A DNA stretch of 64,000 bases from Teichococcus aerophilus (GTDB lineage Bacteria > Pseudomonadota > Alphaproteobacteria > Acetobacterales > Acetobacteraceae). The stretch spans positions 1 to 64,000 of the forward strand of contig NZ_JACTVA010000010.1 in NCBI RefSeq assembly GCF_014490485.1. Reading direction: 5' to 3'. A model generated the notes under the pieces. It was given only the letters and a program-made list of their open reading frames with translations. It searched no databases and had not been told where the DNA came from. Of the stretch, positions 37,554-46,841 are shown in pieces. Every line of letters begins with the position of its first letter. The stretch's first letter is position 1. Both the position numbers and the translations under genes were made by a program.

Positions 37554-40190
37554 ATGGCGACGCCTCCCTCCCGTCTCCGGACGGCGGCCCCGCCCACCGG
37601 CCTGCGGGCAGCCGCCCCGCCACCCCGCCGCCGGCGCGGCCGCCGCGCCCTGGTGGTGCTGGCCGTGCTCGTCGCCATCCCGGCGGCGGGCTACGGCACC
37701 CTGCGCTACCTGTTGCGGGACGACGTCCTGCGCCCCCGCCTGCTCGCGGCGGTGGAGCAGGCGACGGGCCGCAGCCTGACCCTTTCCGGCCCCATCGGCC
37801 TGAAGCTGTCCCTGGTCCCGACCGTGACGCTGGATGGCGTCGCCTTTGCCAACCCGCCCGGCGCCAGCCGGCCGGAGATGCTGACCGCCCGCCGGGTGGA
37901 AGCCAAGCTCGCCCTCCTCCCCCTGCTCTCCCGCCACGTGGCGTTCGAGCGGGTGACGCTGATCGAGCCCGACCTGCTGCTGGAGACGGACGCCGAAGGC
38001 CGCGGCAACTGGCGCTTCACCCCCGCCCGCCCGGCTTCCCCCGCCCCGGCCCCTACCACCACGGCGGAACCCGCCGCCAACACCCCGCTGGCCCTCTCCA
38101 TCGCCGCCATCGGCATCGAAGGCGGCCGCATCGGCTGGCGCGACCCCCGCTCCGGCCGCATCGAGACTCTGGAAGTCCGCGAACTCGCCCTCACCGCGCC
38201 CGAGCCGACGGCGCCGATCGACTTCGAAGGCCAGTTCACCCTGCGCGGCGTCGCCCTGGCCGCACGCGGCCAGGCCGGCCCGCTGCCGCGCCTGCTCGGC
38301 ACCCAGGCCGAGCCCGCCGATTGGCCCCTGCGCCTGACCCTCGCCGCCCCTGGCATCCAGGCGGTGCTGGATGGCGCCATCGCCCACCCGGAAACCGCCT
38401 CCGGCTGGCGCATCGCCCTCAACGCCACCGCCGACCGGGCGGACCGCCTTTCCCCCTTCCTGCGCCCCGGCACCACCCTGCCGCCACTCTCCGGGCTGGA
38501 CCTGCAGGCCCGCGTCGCCGATGCCGGCCCCGGCGCCCCGCCGGATGTGCAAAGCCTGCGCCTGCACACCGCCGGCGGCGACCTCGGCAGCCTGCAACCC
38601 GGTCTCCGCCTCGGCGCCAGCACAGTCGGCATCGCCGGCAGCGGCCAGCCCGTCACCCTGGCCAGTGCCCTGACCCTGAACGGCCAGGCCTGGCAGGGCG
38701 AGGCCAGCCTGCCACCGCTGCCCGTGCTGCTCTCCGCCGAGCCCTGGCCCATCACCGCCGCCCTGCGCGGCGAAGGCACGGCGGCCCAGGCGCGGGCCAC
38801 GCTGGCCGGCCCGCGTCGCGCCGCGCTCTCCGGCCGTCTGTCTGTCCAGGCAGCCGATACGCTGTCGCTATCGCGCTCCCTGGCCCTGCCGTTGCCGCAG
38901 CTGCAGGACCTGCGGCTGGACAGCAACCTGGCGCGCGACGGCAACCGCATCGCCGCCAGCGACCTGCACCTGCAGGCCCGCGGCATCGCGCTGGAAGGTG
39001 AGGCCAGCCTGGTCCTCGCCCCCCGCCGCACCGTCACCGCCCGGCTGAACGCACCACGCATCAACCTGGACGAGCTGACCGCCGCCGCCCCGGTCTCCGC
39101 CGCGCCGCAAGCCACCACGCCGCCCGCTACTCCTGCGATCCCCGCCACGCCCGCGACACCGGCGGTGCCCGCCACCCCGGCCACGCCCTCGGCCCCACCG
39201 CCGGGGCTGATCCCCGCCATCCCGCTGCCGGTGGCGGCGCTGAAGACGCTGGATGCCAACATCCAGCTGAATGTCGGGGACTGGATCGCCGACGGCATCC
39301 TCTATCGGGACCAGCGCATCACCCTGGCGCTGCTGGACGGTCGGCTGGCGCTGGACCCCGTCTCGCTCGGCGTCCCGGGCGGCCGCATGGCCATGGTGCT
39401 ACGCGCCGATGCCAACGCCACCCCGCCCAGCTTCGCCCTGAGCGCCCGGCACGAAGGCGCCGGTATCGACCTGCGCCCCCTGCTGCAAACCTACCGCCTG
39501 CCCGCCCAGAGCAGCGGCCGGGTAGAAATCGAAACCGACCTGACTGGCGCGGGCGCCGATCTCCGCGCGGTCGCCGCCTCCCTCACCGGCCCCTTCGCCG
39601 TGGCGATGGCGAACGGGCAGATCGACAACAGCCTGCTGGACCGCTTCGCCGGCGACCTGCGCCGCCTGCTGGTGCCCAACGCACCGCGGGAGGGCAGCAC
39701 GGCGCTGCGCTGCCTGGCGCTGCGCCTCGCCTTCCGCGACGGTATCGGCCGGCCGGAAGCGCTGTTGCTGGAAACCAGCCTGGCCAACATCACCGGCAGT
39801 GGCGAGATCGACCTGAAGCAGGAGCGGCTGAACCTACGCCTGCTGCCGCAGGTAAGGATCGCCGGCGTCGGCATCAGCGCGCCGGTGCGCATCACCGGCA
39901 CCTTCGCCAATCCGGGCTATCGGCTGGACCAGGGCGGCGCCGCCCAGGCCGCCGCCAGCATCCTGGGCGACCTCGCGGCGCGGCAGCGCGAATCCAGCGT
40001 CTCCGCCCTCGGGCAGCTGGCACAGGAACTGGCGGGCCGCCCGGCTGGCAGCCTGCCGGATTGCGCGCAGCAACTGGCGGTGGCACGCGGCGGCCGCAGC
40101 GGTCCCGTGCCTGCCGCGGAAGCGCGTCCGCAGCAGGAACAACGCCGCGTCAACCCGGCCGACCTGCTGCGCGGCCTGCTGGGCCGGTAA
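37554..40190 (+). CDS. AsmA-family envelope protein
   Basis: 878 residues. One N-terminal membrane helix (RALVVLAVLVAIPAAGYGTLRYLL) anchors a long periplasmic beta-groove protein. SGPIGLKLSLVPTVTLDGVAFANPPGASRPEML and the C-terminal LTGAGADLRAVAASLTGPFAVAMANGQIDN are the AsmA N- and C-terminal signatures. Residues ~520-550 are a repetitive ATPATPAVPATPATP linker. AsmA-like proteins are thought to move phospholipid between the membranes. A start 4 bp after the pseudouridine synthase stop suggests coupling. Confidence 0.92.
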   Translation: MATPPSRLRTAAPPTGLRAAAPPPRRRRGRRALVVLAVLVAIPAAGYGTLRYLLRDDVLRPRLLAAVEQATGRSLTLSGPIGLKLSLVPTVTLDGVAFANPPGASRPEMLTARRVEAKLALLPLLSRHVAFERVTLIEPDLLLETDAEGRGNWRFTPARPASPAPAPTTTAEPAANTPLALSIAAIGIEGGRIGWRDPRSGRIETLEVRELALTAPEPTAPIDFEGQFTLRGVALAARGQAGPLPRLLGTQAEPADWPLRLTLAAPGIQAVLDGAIAHPETASGWRIALNATADRADRLSPFLRPGTTLPPLSGLDLQARVADAGPGAPPDVQSLRLHTAGGDLGSLQPGLRLGASTVGIAGSGQPVTLASALTLNGQAWQGEASLPPLPVLLSAEPWPITAALRGEGTAAQARATLAGPRRAALSGRLSVQAADTLSLSRSLALPLPQLQDLRLDSNLARDGNRIAASDLHLQARGIALEGEASLVLAPRRTVTARLNAPRINLDELTAAAPVSAAPQATTPPATPAIPATPATPAVPATPATPSAPPPGLIPAIPLPVAALKTLDANIQLNVGDWIADGILYRDQRITLALLDGRLALDPVSLGVPGGRMAMVLRADANATPPSFALSARHEGAGIDLRPLLQTYRLPAQSSGRVEIETDLTGAGADLRAVAASLTGPFAVAMANGQIDNSLLDRFAGDLRRLLVPNAPREGSTALRCLALRLAFRDGIGRPEALLLETSLANITGSGEIDLKQERLNLRLLPQVRIAGVGISAPVRITGTFANPGYRLDQGGAAQAAASILGDLAARQRESSVSALGQLAQELAGRPAGSLPDCAQQLAVARGGRSGPVPAAEARPQQEQRRVNPADLLRGLLGR

Positions 40191-40252
40191 TCAACCAGTC
40201 AGTCGGCCCGGCTGGCGCCGGGAGATGGCCGGCAGTGCCGCGCCGCAGGCAT

Positions 40253-40277
40253 AAAAAAAGGGAGCCGTGAGGCTCCC
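40253..40277 (-). terminator. Intrinsic terminator of recA
   Basis: On the minus strand GGGAGCC (40277-40271) and GGCTCCC (40266-40260) form a 7-bp stem with a 4-nt loop, followed by seven T residues. It starts 26 bp after the recA stop. Confidence 0.9.
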
Positions 40278-40302
40278 TTCTTCGTTTCGTGGTGTCGCGG
40301 CC

Positions 40303-41343
40303 TTACTCGGCCGCGGCGTCCTCGGTCTCGGCATCCGGGCTGGTCAGCATCGCCTCGGCGACGAGGCCGGACTGGGCGCGGATGCGCTTCTCGATGCTGT
40401 CGGCCATCGCCGGATTGTCGCGCAGGAACTGCTTGGCGTTCTCGCGGCCCTGGCCGATGCGCTGGTTGTCGCAGCTGAACCAGGCGCCCGATTTCTCGAC
40501 CACGCCGGCCTTCACGCCAAGGTCGATCAGCTCGCCGACCTTGGAGATACCCTCGCCGTACATGATGTCGAACTCCAGCTGGCGGAACGGCGGCGCCATC
40601 TTGTTCTTCACTACCTTCACGCGCGTCTGGTTGCCGACGACGTTCTCGCGGTCCTTGATCTGCCCGATACGGCGGATCTCCATGCGGCAGGAGGCGTAGA
40701 ACTTCAGCGCGTTGCCGCCCGTCGTCGTCTCCGGGTTGCCGAACATGACGCCGATCTTGAGCCGGATCTGGTTCAGGAAGATCAGCAGCGTGTTGGAGCG
40801 GGAGACGGTGCCGGTCAGCTTGCGCAGCGCCTGGGACATCAGGCGGGCATGCAGGCCGACATGGGTGTCACCCATCTCGCCTTCCAGCTCGGCACGCGGC
40901 ACCAGGGCGGCGACGGAGTCGACCACCACGACGTCGATGGCGCCGGAACGCACCAACGTGTCGCAGATCTCCAGCGCCTGCTCACCGGCATCGGGCTGGG
41001 AGATCAGCAGGTTGTCCACGTCCACGCCCAGCTTGCGGGCATAGCCGGGGTCGAGCGCGTGCTCGGCGTCGATGAAGGCGCAGGTGCCACCCTTCTTCTG
41101 CGCCTCGGCGATGGCATGCAGCGCCAGGGTGGTCTTGCCCGAGGATTCCGGGCCGTAGATCTCGATGATGCGGCCCTTCGGCAGGCCACCGATGCCCAGC
41201 GCCAGGTCGAGGCCCAGCGAGCCGGTGGAGATAACCTCCACCTCATCGGATTGCTGCTTGGCGCCCATGCGCATGATAGAGCCCTTGCCGAAGGCCCGTT
41301 CGATCTGGCTGAGCGCGGCGTCGAGCGCCTTGTTCTTGTCCAT
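40303..41343 (-). CDS. recA: Recombinase RecA
   Basis: 346 residues. [27 protein letters not shown] opens the N-terminal polymerisation domain; Walker A GPESSGKT, Walker [13 protein letters not shown], loop L2 [30 protein letters not shown]. Forms filaments on single-stranded DNA for strand exchange and LexA cleavage. A GTTC-N7-GTTC SOS box lies 159 bp upstream and an intrinsic terminator downstream. The cckA-like gene is immediately upstream on the same strand. Confidence 0.98.
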   Translation of the reverse strand: MDKNKALDAALSQIERAFGKGSIMRMGAKQQSDEVEVISTGSLGLDLALGIGGLPKGRIIEIYGPESSGKTTLALHAIAEAQKKGGTCAFIDAEHALDPGYARKLGVDVDNLLISQPDAGEQALEICDTLVRSGAIDVVVVDSVAALVPRAELEGEMGDTHVGLHARLMSQALRKLTGTVSRSNTLLIFLNQIRLKIGVMFGNPETTTGGNALKFYASCRMEIRRIGQIKDRENVVGNQTRVKVVKNKMAPPFRQLEFDIMYGEGISKVGELIDLGVKAGVVEKSGAWFSCDNQRIGQGRENAKQFLRDNPAMADSIEKRIRAQSGLVAEAMLTSPDAETEDAAAE

Positions 41344-41501
41344 GGTAAGGACCCCTTCTGGCGTCGCTGGTCGTAGTGAGTTGGCTGGTATGGGCCGGGC
41401 AGGCCTGTGCGAACAAGAGCCCGGGTTAAGTTCACGATTTCGCGATCCATAATGCCCCTGTTCGGGCGCCGCACCAAGCGGCGGTTCGTCATGGATCTTT
41501 C

Positions 41502-41516
41502 GTTCCCTATATGTTC
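41502..41516 (-). promoter_or_regulatory. Alphaproteobacterial SOS (LexA) box of recA
   Basis: GTTC-CCTATAT-GTTC, the direct-repeat GTTC-N7-GTTC form used by alphaproteobacterial LexA. It is 159 bp upstream of the recA ATG, in the recA-cckA gap. Confidence 0.75.
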
Positions 41517-41547
41517 ACACTCAGGCCGTTCCGCAAGCGCTTTCGTA

Positions 41548-43059
41548 TCAGGCCGGGCGGATTTGTTCCGCGACGGCGTCTACGAGTCCGGACGGGCTGT
41601 AAGGCTTTGCGAGATAACGGATATTGGCCTCCGCCAGTTGCGCTTCAACCACTGCGTTGGCGTAGCCGCTGACCAGGAGGACGGGCAGGCCCGGCAGGTC
41701 CCGCCGCAAGGCCTGGGCCAGGGCGACGCCGTCCATACCGGGCATGGCGACGTCCGACACCAGCAGCGCCGGCACCAGACCCCCGGCCACCAGTTCAAGC
41801 GCCGATTCGGCATCCTCGGCCACCACCACTTCATGTCCGGCGCGGCCGAGGGCGCGTTCGGCCAGGCGGCGCAGCGGTGCCTCGTCCTCCACCAGCAGGA
41901 TGGGGCCCTGGGGTACGGGATGAGGGATGGCGGCTTGGGGCGTAGGGCGCGGGGCCTCCGGCGGTGCCTCCACGCGCGGGAGCAGGATGCGGAAGCGGGT
42001 GCCCTGCCCTGCCGCGCTCTCCACCACCATGTAGCCGCCGGACTGGCGGACGATGCCATGCACCGTGGCGAGGCCGAGCCCGGTGCCGCCCTGGTCGATG
42101 CGCGTGGTGAAGAACGGCTCAAAGATCCGCGGCAAGATGTCGGCGGGGATGCCGGGGCCGGTATCGGCGACTTCCAGCACCGTCCAGCGGCCGGCGGGGA
42201 CCGTGTCCGGCACGCCTGGCATGGCGGAGAGCAACACCAGCCGGCCGGTGCCGAGCTGCAGCCGGCCGCCCTGTTGCATGGCCTGGCGGGCATTCATCGC
42301 CAGGTTCATCACCACGCGGTCCAGCTGCGACGGGTCGATCAGCACCTGGCGGCCGGGGTCGTCCAGCGCCAGTTCCAACGTGACACCCTGGCGCAGCACC
42401 GTGCGTTCCAACAGGCGGGCGATGCCTTCGACGGCGCCGTTCAGCTCCACCAACCGGGGGGCCAGCACCTGCTGGCGCGCGTAGGCGAGCAATTGTCGCA
42501 CTAGCAGCGCGCCCCGTTCCGCCGCCTGCCGCACCTGCGCCAGTTCCGCCGCCAGGGCCGGGTCGGGCGCCGGGCCGGCGAGGCGCAACGCGTCCTCGCT
42601 GGCACCCAGCACCACCGTCAGCAGGTTGTTGAAGTCATGCGCGATGCCGCCGGCCAGCGTGCCGAGGGTTTGCAGGCGGTCGGCTTCCGCCGCGTTGTCC
42701 CGGCTGGCGACCTGGCGCAGCAGCAGCAGCGATTCGCCGTGCGGAAGCGGGATGCGGTGTGGCAGGACCGGTTGCTCCGCGATGCCCTGCGGCGCGGCCA
42801 GGCGGAGTTGCCCCGGTGCCCGCCCGCCCTGCAGCCAGGACAGCGCCGCCGTACGATCCGCCGCCGCGAAGAGCTGGCTGGCCGGCATGCGGCGCCGCAC
42901 CGGCTGGGCGGGGCCGAGCGCCTGCCGCAGCGCGGCGTTGGAGGCCAGGATGCAACCGACATCGTCCAGCCACGCCGCTGCATCCGGCAGGCCATCGAGT
43001 ACGGCCTGGGACAGGCGTGCCTCCGCCTGCCGCCGCCATGGGAAGCGCCACCATTTCAT
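41548..43059 (-). CDS. CckA-like hybrid sensor histidine kinase
   Basis: 503 residues. Order: short PAS-like region (~15-110), HisKA with TLAGGIAHDFNNLLTVVLGAS (phospho-His), HATPase with N-box NLAMNARQAM, G1 DTGPGIP and GTGLGLATV, and a C-terminal receiver starting ILLVEDEAPLRRL with VSDVAMPGMDG (phospho-Asp) and AKPYSP. The H-box, REC fusion and place next to recA fit CckA, the ChpT-CtrA phosphorelay kinase. Unlike Caulobacter CckA it has no transmembrane helices and is short. CckA assignment is therefore by synteny and domain order; another hybrid kinase cannot be excluded. Confidence 0.82.
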   Translation of the reverse strand: MKWWRFPWRRQAEARLSQAVLDGLPDAAAWLDDVGCILASNAALRQALGPAQPVRRRMPASQLFAAADRTAALSWLQGGRAPGQLRLAAPQGIAEQPVLPHRIPLPHGESLLLLRQVASRDNAAEADRLQTLGTLAGGIAHDFNNLLTVVLGASEDALRLAGPAPDPALAAELAQVRQAAERGALLVRQLLAYARQQVLAPRLVELNGAVEGIARLLERTVLRQGVTLELALDDPGRQVLIDPSQLDRVVMNLAMNARQAMQQGGRLQLGTGRLVLLSAMPGVPDTVPAGRWTVLEVADTGPGIPADILPRIFEPFFTTRIDQGGTGLGLATVHGIVRQSGGYMVVESAAGQGTRFRILLPRVEAPPEAPRPTPQAAIPHPVPQGPILLVEDEAPLRRLAERALGRAGHEVVVAEDAESALELVAGGLVPALLVSDVAMPGMDGVALAQALRRDLPGLPVLLVSGYANAVVEAQLAEANIRYLAKPYSPSGLVDAVAEQIRPA

Positions 43060-43120
43060 GCCCGCAGTATAGCCTCACGGAAACGTGAGTCAGGCATGAA
43101 ACATGCGCGGGCGGGCGGCG

Positions 43121-43324
43121 CTAGCGTAACAATGCCAGGGTACGGTTCAGCACATCCTGGCAGGCGCGCAGCGTGGCTTGATTGTCCGGCGGTTGGCCGG
43201 CGCGCGGGCCTGGCCGGCCGCCGCTGGTTGGGCCGGGGCGAAGCAGGCGTTCGGCGGTGGAGAGGATGGCATCCGGCTCCGCCGCCGGGCCGGCGGCGAC
43301 CCTCAGGGCATGGTCCATTTGCAT
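43121..43324 (-). CDS. Small hypothetical protein
   Basis: 67 residues (MQMDHALRVAAGPAAEPDAI, ending ACQDVLNRTLALLR). The ATG follows AAGGAG at 8 bp, which supports translation. Pro/Gly-rich centre and helical C-terminus; no recognised domain. Divergent from another small gene at 43448, sharing a 123-bp promoter region. Confidence 0.5.
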   Translation of the reverse strand: MQMDHALRVAAGPAAEPDAILSTAERLLRPGPTSGGRPGPRAGQPPDNQATLRACQDVLNRTLALLR

Positions 43325-43447
43325 CGCCTTCGCTCCTTCCTGTGGCGGGGACAGGCGGCATTGTGCCAGCGGTCAGTAAAGAGACGGTCAATGCGGCGTG
43401 GCGCGGCAAGGATCTGTTAGGGAGCGGGCCTGTATCGTCCCGGTGCC

Positions 43448-43720
43448 ATGACCTCTCCGCAGAACCCGGCCGTGCTGGCCCGCATCGAAGCGATGGATTC
43501 CACCCTGGCGGTTGCCACCGCCCTGGCCACGGCCGGGCGCTGGCTGGACCTGGATGGGCTGGAGGCCGAGATGAACCGGCTGTGCGGCGCCGTGCTGATG
43601 TTGCCGGAGGAGGACGGCAAGGCGCTGCGTCCGGCCATGGCCGGGTTGCTGGTGCGGCTGCAGGGACTTTCCAGCGCCCTGCTGAAGGAGATCGATTCGC
43701 CGTTCGGGCCGGCGGAATAG
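43448..43720 (+). CDS. Small helical hypothetical protein
   Basis: 90 residues, almost all alpha-helical by composition (ARIEAMDSTLAVATALATAG, LRPAMAGLLVRLQGLSSALLKEID), without signal peptide. The shape recalls small flagellar export chaperones (FlgN/FliT-like) but no motif proves it. Ribosome-binding site weak. Followed by a perfect 13-bp hairpin. Confidence 0.5.
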   Translation: MTSPQNPAVLARIEAMDSTLAVATALATAGRWLDLDGLEAEMNRLCGAVLMLPEEDGKALRPAMAGLLVRLQGLSSALLKEIDSPFGPAE

Positions 43721-43755
43721 CCGGAGGCCGGCGCATCCCGGGCCTGGAATCAGAC

Positions 43756-43785
43756 GCGCGGCCCATGCCGGAGCATGGGCCGCGC
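43756..43785. terminator. Bidirectional hairpin between convergent genes
   Basis: GCGCGGCCCATGC (43756-43768) pairs perfectly with 43773-43785 across a 4-nt loop, between the 43448-43720 gene and speE. Confidence 0.7.
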
Positions 43786-43848
43786 TGCCTGAAGGCCAGC
43801 AGGTTGGCCATGGCCGGGCGCCTGGGGCGACGGCCATGGCGGCAGGGC

Positions 43849-44718
43849 TCAGCCCTGCGGCAGGTGCTTGGCGATATAGGGCGGCAGGTGGAAGGCGCCG
43901 GTGTGGATCTCCGGCGTCCAGTACTGCGTCTGGCCCAGGATGCCGGCGGCTTCCGCGCGGGCGCGGATGGTGGCGGTGTCCACCTGGCGCAGCGTGGCAT
44001 CCTTGGCGGACCAGCCCAGCGTCATGAAGCCGCCCACATAGGTGGGGACCGCGGCGACATAGGCGAAGATGTCGCTGAAGGACTTGGCGCGGCGCAGCGA
44101 GGTGTCGTGCAGCTCGTCCGCCTGCATGGCGGGGACACCACACTGGTTGACGATGACGCCCTTGTCCGTCAGCAGGCGGGCGACATTGGCGTAGAACTCA
44201 TCGGTGAAGAGCACTTCGCCGACGCCGATCGGGTCGGTGCTGTCCACGATCACCACGTCGAAGCTGCCATCGGCGGCCTTGCGGACGTAGTCGATGCCAT
44301 CGGCCACCAGCACTTCGGCGCGCGGGTCGTTCCAGGCATCGCCGGCGATGCCGGGGAGGAATTCCTTGGAGAGGCGGATGACCTCGCCGTCGATCTCGAC
44401 CATCACGGCCTTCTCGACATTCTTGTGCTGCAGGACGCGCTTCAGCACGCCGCCGTCACCGGCGCCGATGATCAGCACGCGCTTGGCATCGCCATGCGCC
44501 AGCAGCGGCACGTGGGTCAGCATCTCCTGGTAGACGAACTCGTCGCCTTCCGTGATCTGCACGACGCCGTCGAGCAGCAGGACGCGGCCGTGGGTGTAGC
44601 TTTCGAACACCACGATGTCCTGGAAATCGCTCTGCACACGGGCGAGTTCCCGCTTCACCATGAAGCGCTGGCCCCATTCGGGGTAGAGGGTCTCGTTGAT
44701 CCAGGAATCGGTCGGCAT
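43849..44718 (-). CDS. speE: Polyamine aminopropyltransferase (spermidine synthase)
   Basis: 289 residues. WINETLYPEWGQRFMVKRELARVQSDFQDIVVFES is the N-terminal domain, VLLLDGVVQITEGDEFVYQEMLTHVPLLAHG the substrate gate, VLIIGAGDGGVLKRVLQH the dcSAM-binding loop and DVVIVDSTDPIG the catalytic Asp region. Makes spermidine from putrescine and decarboxylated SAM. ATG at 44718 with AGAGGA; 85 bp after speD, whose product supplies the decarboxylated SAM. Confidence 0.95.
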   Translation of the reverse strand: MPTDSWINETLYPEWGQRFMVKRELARVQSDFQDIVVFESYTHGRVLLLDGVVQITEGDEFVYQEMLTHVPLLAHGDAKRVLIIGAGDGGVLKRVLQHKNVEKAVMVEIDGEVIRLSKEFLPGIAGDAWNDPRAEVLVADGIDYVRKAADGSFDVVIVDSTDPIGVGEVLFTDEFYANVARLLTDKGVIVNQCGVPAMQADELHDTSLRRAKSFSDIFAYVAAVPTYVGGFMTLGWSAKDATLRQVDTATIRARAEAAGILGQTQYWTPEIHTGAFHLPPYIAKHLPQG

Positions 44719-44803
44719 GGGATGGGTATCCTCTGGCGATGCACGAAAAGAGGGCGGGGTCATATGGACCCCGCCCTCCATCAAATCACGTGAAAGGCTG
44801 GTG

Positions 44804-45253
44804 TCAGCCGATCAGGCCGCGCTTGTGCTCGGCGAGCTGCACGCGCTCGGGCAGGAAGCCCTTCTTCAGCACGGGCACCGCGTTGTACGGGTTGCAGTCC
44901 CCGCACACGAAGATGTCCAGCGCCGCGTAGGAACGCTCCGGCCAGGTGTGGATCGAGACATGGCTCTCGGCCAGCACCAGCACGCCAGACACGCCACCAT
45001 TCGGGGAGAAGTGGTGGAAGTGGCCGTGCAGGATGGTCGCACCGGTCTTGATCGCGGCTTCGCGCAGCACGGCATCGATATGGGCAGGGTCGTCCAGGTT
45101 AGTGGCTCCCCACAGATCCACGATCAAATGCGTACCGGCGAAACGCACGCCATCGCGCTCGACGAAGTAATCCTTCGCCTCAGCGGCATCGAAAGTCTGG
45201 GCTTCGCTCGGGGATTCCGAGACCATCCCCAGCGGAGAGATATGAGAGTCCAT
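44804..45253 (-). CDS. speD: S-adenosylmethionine decarboxylase proenzyme
   Basis: 149 residues, prokaryotic class 1B type. LAESHVSIHTWPE (94-106) contains the self-cleavage site Glu96-Ser97; Ser97 becomes the pyruvoyl cofactor. DIFVCGDCNP is the C-terminal active-site segment. Residues 1-25 extend the usual N-terminus. The ATG at 45253 was chosen for AAGGAG upstream. A GATCGA-ACA-TCGATC palindrome lies 35 bp before the start. Confidence 0.95.
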   Translation of the reverse strand: MDSHISPLGMVSESPSEAQTFDAAEAKDYFVERDGVRFAGTHLIVDLWGATNLDDPAHIDAVLREAAIKTGATILHGHFHHFSPNGGVSGVLVLAESHVSIHTWPERSYAALDIFVCGDCNPYNAVPVLKKGFLPERVQLAEHKRGLIG

Positions 45254-45624
45254 GTGGGGCTCCTTTCCACCAGCAGATGACCAGGGTGATCGAACATCGA
45301 TCGGGGTCAACGGCGCCGCATATGAGGCATATTTTCCCCTTCCTCAAGAAAAATCGGGACTTTGAGGCCGAAAGAATCGCGTGTCCCCCCCGCGTTGGAC
45401 GCGCATCTCATCGCGTAAGGGCTGGAATGGCCCGCAATGGCTCCAGCCACGGCGCAATGTTACGGAAAAAATATCGGGTCGGATTGGTGGGAAAGCCGGT
45501 GCCGTGGCGGTGCCGGGGACGGGTGGCGCGAAAAAACCGGGGATGGACGAAAAAACCGTCCCATTTCCGTCATAGAGACGCTTGCCGAGGCGCGGCGGCG
45601 TGATTATACCCCGCCTCCTGAGAT
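45254..45624. other. speD upstream region
   Basis: 371 bp between speD and the tRNA, locally AT-richer, no supported gene. Holds the speD promoter and a 15-bp palindrome; the part nearest the tRNA shows only short spurious ORFs. Confidence 0.55.
45288..45302 (-). promoter_or_regulatory. Palindrome upstream of speD
   Basis: GATCGA-ACA-TCGATC, perfect 6-bp arms, centred ~42 bp before the speD start. Possible operator or leader hairpin. Confidence 0.4.
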
Positions 45625-45715
45625 GGACGGGTGGCCGAGCGGTCGAAGGCGCACGCCTGGAAAGTGTGTATACCTCAAAAGGGTATCGTGGGTTCGAATC
45701 CCACCTCGTCCGCCA
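45625..45715 (+). tRNA. tRNA-Ser (anticodon GGA)
   Basis: 91 nt including encoded CCA (45713-45715). The acceptor stem GGACGGG pairs with CTCGTCC (one G-T), the D-arm is GGCCGAGCGGTC, the anticodon loop CTGGAAA gives GGA, a long class II variable arm (GTGTATACC...GGGTATC) follows, then the T-loop GGTTCGAATCC. Reads UCC/UCU. Confidence 0.96.
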
Positions 45716-46067
45716 GAACCCCCTTCCGATGAAATCCTAGCAGTTCGATGTCCGGTACGGTTGAAGGGTTTGTGCCCTGCCGGGCGTATCGCCGTGTCCG
45801 GTCGAGACCCATTTAGCGTTGCGCTGTGTGGGACACGACGGAGCCGAGGTGGGTAGGAGCAGGAATCCAGGCTTGCGCGCCGAACTAGAGGGTGTTTTGC
45901 CGAGGACCCGCCTACGCGCATCCAGGTAACTGCGCTCATTCCAATATAGGCGTTCCGACACCGCCTGCCGTTTCCTCTCAGCGCTCTTCCCTGCTTCGTC
46001 GCGAGCGGTTGCCACGATGGGACGGCGTGCTATCCGGCTAAGGCAGTGCCCGGGAGGGATACCAAGG
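45716..46067. other. Gene-free DNA downstream of tRNA-Ser
   Basis: 352 bp, lower GC and different base use from neighbours. No integrase and no repeat of the tRNA 3' end was found. Confidence 0.55.
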
Positions 46068-46322
46068 ATGCGCGACTTCGTGGTGCAAGCACTGCCCTGG
46101 GTGATCGGTATCGCGAGTGTCGGTGCCTTTCTGGCGGTGGGCGGCGCGGAGACATCAGCAGGCCGGACGATCGCCGCCGTCATCTTGGGGCTCGGCGTCG
46201 TGGCGATTGCAGCCCTGCCACTCGTGCTGCGGTGGGCCCGTCGGAACGCCGCAGCAACGCGACGAGCGTTGGAGCGGGATCTCGATCAACGACATCGCGA
46301 GAGGCAAGAGGAAGACCGCTGA
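46068..46322 (+). CDS. Small two-helix membrane protein
   Basis: 84 residues. Two hydrophobic segments (FVVQALPWVIGIASVGAFLAV and TIAAVILGLGVVAIAALPLVL), then a strongly basic/acidic tail (RNAAATRRALERDLDQRHRE). GGAGGGATACCAAGG precedes the ATG. No known family recognised. Confidence 0.6.
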   Translation: MRDFVVQALPWVIGIASVGAFLAVGGAETSAGRTIAAVILGLGVVAIAALPLVLRWARRNAAATRRALERDLDQRHRERQEEDR

Positions 46323-46841
46323 TCGTCTGCCGCTGAATGGCGAGAAGGATCGGGGCCCAGTGGCGGTTATGTCTGGGAGCCGCTTTCCAGACGCATGCCC
46401 TGAAAAGGCGGCTTGCCTGATGGATACTCTTGATCACGAAACAGACAGACGCTTCACATGCGTTTTGTTGCTCTGTTTGCCGGCGCCGTGACCGGGCACC
46501 CGGTACTGATCTGGGAACAGGTTGAACGGAGCCTACTAGATGCAGGGGCAAATATGCTGACAGGCGTGACCGGCGAGCGCGAGGCGCTCGAAGTGCCTTT
46601 GCAGACGGAGGCTTACCGGAACCAAGGTGCGTACCAGTCTGCCTCAGGCTGATGGCCGCTTAAGAGTGGCAGCCATGAAGGCATGGTGCGCGGGTAGCTG
46701 CTTGTGTCAGGGCCGGCGATGAGCGATGGGACCCGCTTCTGCTCAAGATGGACAGTTCGGGTACAGCGTGCCTCGGGCGGCCAAGATTAGAATGGCAGTG
46801 GGCCGCGCCGGCCCTTTATGTGGGCCGGCGCGGGATCAGGC
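46323..46841. other. Sparse region before the DUF4214 gene
   Basis: 519 bp. A 64-codon ORF at 46458-46652 (MRFVALFAGAVTGHPVLIWE) lacks a clear ribosome-binding site and is not called. The right edge holds the terminator of the DUF4214 gene. Confidence 0.5.
46803..46833 (-). terminator. 12-bp hairpin after the DUF4214 gene
   Basis: CCGCGCCGGCCC (46803-46814) pairs with 46822-46833, loop TTTATGT; 8 bp after the stop codon. Confidence 0.7.

Noticed and set aside
39110-39200. Coding minisatellite in the AsmA gene as a phase-variation site
   Set aside because: Units are in-frame and imperfect; a flexible Ala/Pro/Thr linker explains it.
46458-46652. 64-codon plus-strand open frame
   Set aside because: No convincing ribosome-binding site and no recognisable sequence; left as possible only.
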